From positions 186,001 to 250,000 of the forward strand of contig ML677342.1 in the NCBI GenBank assembly GCA_007922305.1: DNA of 64,000 nt, written 5' to 3'. The DNA comes from Dermatemys mawii. Lineage: Eukaryota > Chordata > Testudines > Dermatemydidae. This document shows, one piece after another, positions 59,471-64,000 of this stretch; the first letter of the stretch is position 1, and the number at the start of each line of letters is the position of its first letter. The notes beneath the pieces are model-generated. The model did no database searches. It had not been told where the DNA came from and was given only the letters and a program-made list of their open reading frames with translations. A program made the position numbers and the translations under genes.

Positions 59471-62400
59471 ATGTCTAGGACCTGATTTTTTTCCCCAGAG
59501 ACTTAGCATTATATAGCAGTTAATACATCCAAAGCACAGTCATGTGATTTTTTTTAACATGGGCAAAACAACATATTTTTAATTAGCCTTGTTTTCAGAA
59601 GTGGCTATTCCATTTTGGCTGAAGATTTGTGTGAGTGTGTGTTTGTATATATATATGAAGCTAAGGCACACACCCAGCATGGGAAATTTGAGCTTAAACA
59701 GATAAGGTTTAGCAAAGTTATAAGTAATCAAAACAGGGTCATTTAATAGGAACTGTCAGGCAGCCTTAACATGCAGCTGTGCTACCAGCCCCACCTCTGA
59801 CGCTGTCTGTCTGCTATAGCTAACAGAGTTGAGTAAACATTTTAGGATGAGTTCCAATCAGGAGAGAGGACATATATGTTGAAAACTGCCATACTGCACA
59901 AACACAGTAGCAGATTTTTCAAGCTATCCATTGATTAGAGCCAAGTAAAGCATTCTATGTAAAATCAGAGCAACTTGAGATTTGCCTGTTGTCAAGTTCC
60001 TGGAGCTTCTTCAAACATGCAGTGCTCAACCTTAATACAACAATTTTGAATGAGTAAAATTATCATTTTTTTCAGCATTTATCATCATTGAAGCTGGGTG
60101 CAGGTTTATCTTTCTTATACAGAACTTAGCAAAAGTTCTGAAGGCAGCTTTTTGGTGCATTACAGATATTGAGCTGACTTTGGTTGTATTGTGGAAGTGA
60201 TATAGATGAAAGTCACATGGCCCTTGTTTTGAATCCTTGACTATCTGAGCCCATCCCATGTATTTCTGAGAGTTAACAGAAATGTTTTTGATTTGTTTTA
60301 ATGCACTGTTGAACAGCCAGAAAAAATTATAGGCCTGATTTATTGTTGCTCTGTGGGCCTTTTTATGCCACTTAGATTGGTGCAAAGCAGTCAGAGCGCA
60401 GGCATGCTGCCACCACGGAATATCCCTAACATAAATGGCCCCTACATTAGCTCTGTACCATCTCTGCAGAAGAAAGAGGCATTCTGGCACTGGCTCGAGA
60501 GATATGGCACATGGGAAACCTGCGGGGGCTAGGAAGTTTGGAGAGCAAAATGTAATGACAATCTTTTCATTCTGTCTGCACAGCTCTAGTGGCAATGCAT
60601 ATGGCATACATCCGAAAAAGTAAGCCATGACTATACATTTATTTTTGTTGTTTGGTAGAAAAATGTTATTCTCAAAAGGTCAAGTGTATTAGCACAGCTC
60701 AAATGATTCATTTGTAGTATGCCTAACAAGACAAATGTGGTGTGATAAATCTACAAGGGTGAAATGTTGAATGAAAGACTCCTGCTCTTTGGTTGACAAA
60801 AGCAGTACCTGTCTTTCATTTGTTAAGATGGAAAGCACCAATATCCTATTTATTGGGAGAAATCACTACTCCAATTCTTCATCCAATTCTCTGGACTCCA
60901 AACAGTATTAAATTCTCACAACTTGCTAGCCTTGGGGGAGTGAAATATATTCAAATAACTGCACCTGTGAAAGCTGTTCAATGCTGGTCAAAGTCAGTGT
61001 TCAATCATTTTAAAGTGTTTCTTTCACTAATGGGTTTGTTGTTTTCCATCTGACAAATGCTGATTGCTTTTGTCCTGCTGTTTCTTATGCAACATCAGCC
61101 AGAACTATCTGATGACTGTATTGTGGGTTATCTCTTTTGCTGAGCATCGTTAATGATGTCATCAAAATGTCAGGATGGTTCTGGGAACACAGTTTGTTAA
61201 CTTAAATTCTTTCTATCAGTTGCCTTTGCTACAATCTGAATTAATAGTGACTATTGCATTTTGTGGTGGAATTATAAAAATAAATTCCAGGTTAGAGAAT
61301 ACCACAAGATTATAACAATTTTAAAGTACTAAGATTTTGGGGCTGGACAGTAAATTACTTGATTTGTATATCTTTTTTTAAAAGGCTATGATTTATGAAG
61401 ATTTTAAGCATATATATGCTCACCCCAGCTCCTTATTAATTATTATTTATTAATAATAATTACTAATAATGTTTGCATTGTGGGAGCACCTAGCAGCCCC
61501 TATTATGGACCAGATCCCCCTTTTGCTAGGCACCTTATAGACAGAACAAATAAAGTGTAAGCTCTTTGGGGCAGGGATTGTGTCAGGACAATTTCTATGA
61601 TGCACCAGGGGAAATGAAGGTGGGTCAGGGAGCATACTGGAATTAGGGGATGGAAGATGAGTGTTTGGTTGCAGATGCCTGGATGGAGGGATGGGTGCTA
61701 TCCAGGTCACCTGGGTTGTGCGGGAGCTCTGCACCAAGGCTTGAAGGGCCCTATCAAAGGCCCCTATTGCTTTATTGCTCCATGGAGTTGAGGCAGCAAT
61801 GCCACAGAATCCTTCAAATTCTAGGGCCCTGGTGAAGAGACACGGGCTTTCTCCAGCACAGCTGCCTGGGGTGCAGGACTGTGGAGACAGTGGTACTGAA
61901 GAAACTAAGTGCCCTTGAGTTAAGGCACCAGTACTTGAATGGCTCCCCATGGCACTGTTGTCTTGGTATGCTGGGAAGCTAAGGCTGCAGCAAATCTGGA
62001 GACCAAATTCAAGTGCTGAAGTGTGGAACAGAGAAATTTTAAGTGAAAATTTCAGTACAATTAATCTTGGAATTGCTATCAGTCCTCAATATTTCTGGTG
62101 AGTGCCACTGAGAACTTTATCATTAGCATTTCTTGAGGGTTCAATAGTTTAAATTCTCATCATCTCATTTAATTACCACAGTCTTAAGCTCTATTAACTG
62201 CTTCATTTTTACTTTCACAAGCCTCTGCATTTCCTGGTTTCACATGGAACTGCACACACTCCTAGAGGGCGAGAGAGGGTGTTCCCTTGTACAGCTGAAA
62301 TAATGACAGGTTAGAAATTTGATGAAAAACTTTACCCTGGAAGATATCCAGCCCTAAAGGGCTTGGATATAAATCTTTAGAAATTCACCCCATCACATAG

Positions 62401-62891
62401 CCCTAAACAACTATGGGTGTCTCTGTTCATCAGGCCAACCGGTATGTTTTGTCTCCATGTGTTTTTAACAAGTCCAAGCATGTTCCAACTTCTAATGAGA
62501 AGAATCTTTGGGCCAAATTATCTCCCTTTTCCAGGCCATTTGTGCCACTCTGGAGACAAAATATGGCCTGAATCTGTCCATATCTGGCCAGTGTAAATGC
62601 CCCTTGCATAGGGGAATCAGAGAACTGTAATTAGCTCCCTGATGTCCCAGCTAGTGCCCTGAGGCAGATCTTAGCCACAGGAGAAAATCTAACCTTTTGA
62701 GAAAGCCAAGAAGCCTCTGAGAACTGTACCATGCTCAGTAACTGGGGCAGAAGTGGGTAGCTGGCCTCCTAGGGATACAATATTAAGTATCTTTCTATAG
62801 TTAAAAAATATATTGGTCCTGATGGAATCATAGAAATTCAACAAAGAGATGCAACAAATCCCACCAGGTCCAAGAACAAATGCAGACCTAC
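59471..62891 (-). other. FAM81B intron remainder
   Basis: AT-rich intron. An L2/MIR-like piece lies at about 61436-61600 (cacctagcagcccctattatg, then gtaagctctttggggcagg). Frames at 60032-60628 (198 codons, minus) and 61450-61950 (166 codons, minus) overlap repeat-like text and have no gene-like support. Confidence 0.6.
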
Positions 62892-63144
62892 CTCTATATC
62901 ATGGCTGAGCTTCTTAACTATGCTTGTAATAGTCTGTATGTGGTTTTCCAGCAGTTGTCGTGCTGTTGCCTCCCCCTGTTGATGGCCCTTACTTCCTTGA
63001 AGATAAGAAACAATGTCATCTTTGATTCGAAAGGCCTGATCTAGGAGAACAGCTGTGGTCCTCTCCTGACTGGACACGCGGTTTTCTAGAAGATTCACTC
63101 TGTTTTCAGGAATCATGGGAATTGCAGGAAGGAAAGCTTGGCCC
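62892..63144 (-). CDS. FAM81B: FAM81B coding exon (5'-most in window)
   Basis: One completing base, then 84 codons: GQAFLPAIPMIPENRVNLLE, NRVSSQERTTAVLLDQAFRI, KDDIVSYLQGSKGHQQGEAT, ARQLLENHIQTITSIVKKLS, HDIE. The acceptor is tctggacag and the donor is gtaggt on the minus strand. Internal Met codons are not the start: the frame runs back to the acceptor, so the true start lies in an upstream exon beyond 64000. Confidence 0.93.
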
Positions 63145-63430
63145 CTGTCCAGAAAAACACAGTACAGGGTAATGTCTGAATGAGGTGGAAGACTGGCCAG
63201 TGTACATTAGGTTTGAAATATGCTGCAAGTTACACTTTCATATTACAATAGTTACAGTAAGGTCAAAATTTGACATCAAGAGTAATGGAATAATAACAGT
63301 TTCTCCTTTTCTTGCCCTGGTTCTGTGTTATGCAAGCTCCATGATTATAATCATTCATGAAAATCCGTCTAGATGATAGAGTAATTTGACTAGCTGATAA
63401 ACCTTGTAAACAAGCAGATTAATCTATTAG

Positions 63431-64000
63431 CAGGGCCCTACCAAATTCAAAGCCATGAAAAATGCGTCATGGACTTTGAAATCTCCTCTCCCCCTATCCT
63501 CTATACAATACAGATTTCACAGGGGATACCAGCGTTTCTCAAATTGGGGGTCCTGACCCAAAAGGGAGTTGTAGGGGGGTCGCAAGGTTATCTTAAGGGA
63601 ATCATGGTATTGCCACCCTTACTTCTGTGCTCTGAAGGCAGTGTACCACCAGCAGCAGCACAGAAGTAACGGTGGCAATACTGTACCATGCCACCCTTAT
63701 TTGGGTGTTTGGGTATTTATTCAATGTTGGGTGGCAGGAGACTGGTGGCTGCTGACTAAGGGCCCAGCTCTGCAGGCAGCAGCACAGAAGTAAGGGTGGC
63801 AATACCATACCGTGCCATTCTTACTTCTGTGCTGCTCCTAGTGGTGGCTCTGCCTTCAGAGCTAGGCTCCCAGCCAGCAGTCACCGCTCTCCACCTGCCC
63901 AGCTCTGAAGGCAGCACAGCAGCCAGCAGCAGCACAGAAGTAAGGTTAGCAGTACTACAACTCCCCACCCCAATAACTTTGAGATCCCCTCACAACTCCT
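63431..64000. mobile_element. hAT-type element with internal repeats, cut by window edge
   Basis: It starts cagggccctaccaaattca at 63431 and includes cagcgtttctcaaattgggg at about 63530. The interior repeats a module containing agaagtaagggtggcaatac on both strands (for example 63605-63628 reversed, 63664-63680 and 63786-63806). The right end is off the window. The short ORFs at 63469-63968 are in this element. Confidence 0.75.

Larger units (their letters stand above)
34422..63144 (-). other. FAM81B: FAM81B locus, seven coding exons (5' end off window)
   Basis: Minus-strand exons in transcript order are 63144-62892, 56897-56779, 47806-47677, 46584-46478, 41807-41672, 37538-37346 and 34543-34422. 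They splice in one frame to 352 codons plus stop. The product is almost wholly helical and charged, with heptad-like runs (NLLENRVSSQERTTAVLLDQ, EIQRLEREIGGIRS, KEAAEKKLEEN-type text), as expected for the coiled-coil FAM81 family. FAM81A is about 370 residues in human and FAM81B about 450, so one or more N-terminal exons must lie to the right. Paralogue B is chosen because FAM81B lies beside SKIC3/TTC37 in amniotes, in this same tail-to-tail orientation. Biochemical function of FAM81B is not established. The introns are long and rich in transposon fossils. Confidence 0.88.

Noticed and set aside
60032..60628. 198-codon - strand open frame in a FAM81B intron
   Set aside because: Longest frame outside a delimited element, but it has no splice context or recognisable domain and overlaps repeat-like text. 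A protein search of this frame against turtle proteomes would settle it.
61450..61950. 166-codon - strand open frame
   Set aside because: Its C-terminal third covers an L2/MIR-like repeat, and the rest shows no family.
62892..63116. ATG at 63116 as the FAM81B start
   Set aside because: The frame continues upstream to a good acceptor at 63145-63146 and reads family-like sequence before the Met, so it is internal.

Overview
The window is a piece of a sauropsid nuclear genome, most likely a turtle. That inference rests on AT-rich, intron-rich DNA with many CR1 LINE fossils, L2 and MIR fossils, and several hAT and Tigger-type non-autonomous DNA transposons of kinds common in turtle genomes. No prokaryotic operon, CRISPR array, tRNA or rRNA gene was recognised.

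There are two protein-coding genes, arranged tail to tail. On the + strand, positions 3112-28912 hold thirteen exons covering the last 534 codons of SKIC3 (TTC37), the tetratricopeptide scaffold of the cytoplasmic Ski complex; the N-terminal part lies to the left of the window. On the - strand, positions 63144-34422 hold seven exons covering 352 codons of a FAM81-family coiled-coil protein. It is called FAM81B because that is the known neighbour of SKIC3/TTC37 in amniotes. Its 5' exon or exons lie to the right. All splice junctions in both genes agree in phase, with GT donors and AG acceptors and no frameshift. The FAM81B terminal exon (34422-34543) is too short to stand out as an ORF and was found from splice phase and the conserved coiled-coil C-terminus. 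The two stop codons are 5.5 kb apart.

Most of the rest is introns and transposon fossils. Several elements can be delimited to the base by target-site duplications: hAT elements at 7659-7969, 14262-14909 and 40182-40373 have perfect 8-bp duplications, 11800-12549 has a 7/8 duplication, and a Tigger-like element at 15141-15848 is flanked by TA. A GC-rich hAT at 35227-36038 and a partial inverted copy at 36161-36679 form a large inverted repeat inside the last FAM81B intron. A CR1 tail sits inside a DNA transposon at about 38727-38898. CR1 coding fossils (an ORF1 esterase and the reverse-transcriptase C-terminus) lie at 57541-59470.

The two genes are not known to work together; their proximity is conserved synteny. 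No convincing novel biological system was found. The most notable structures are the long inverted repeat in the FAM81B pre-mRNA and the base-resolved transposon insertions.
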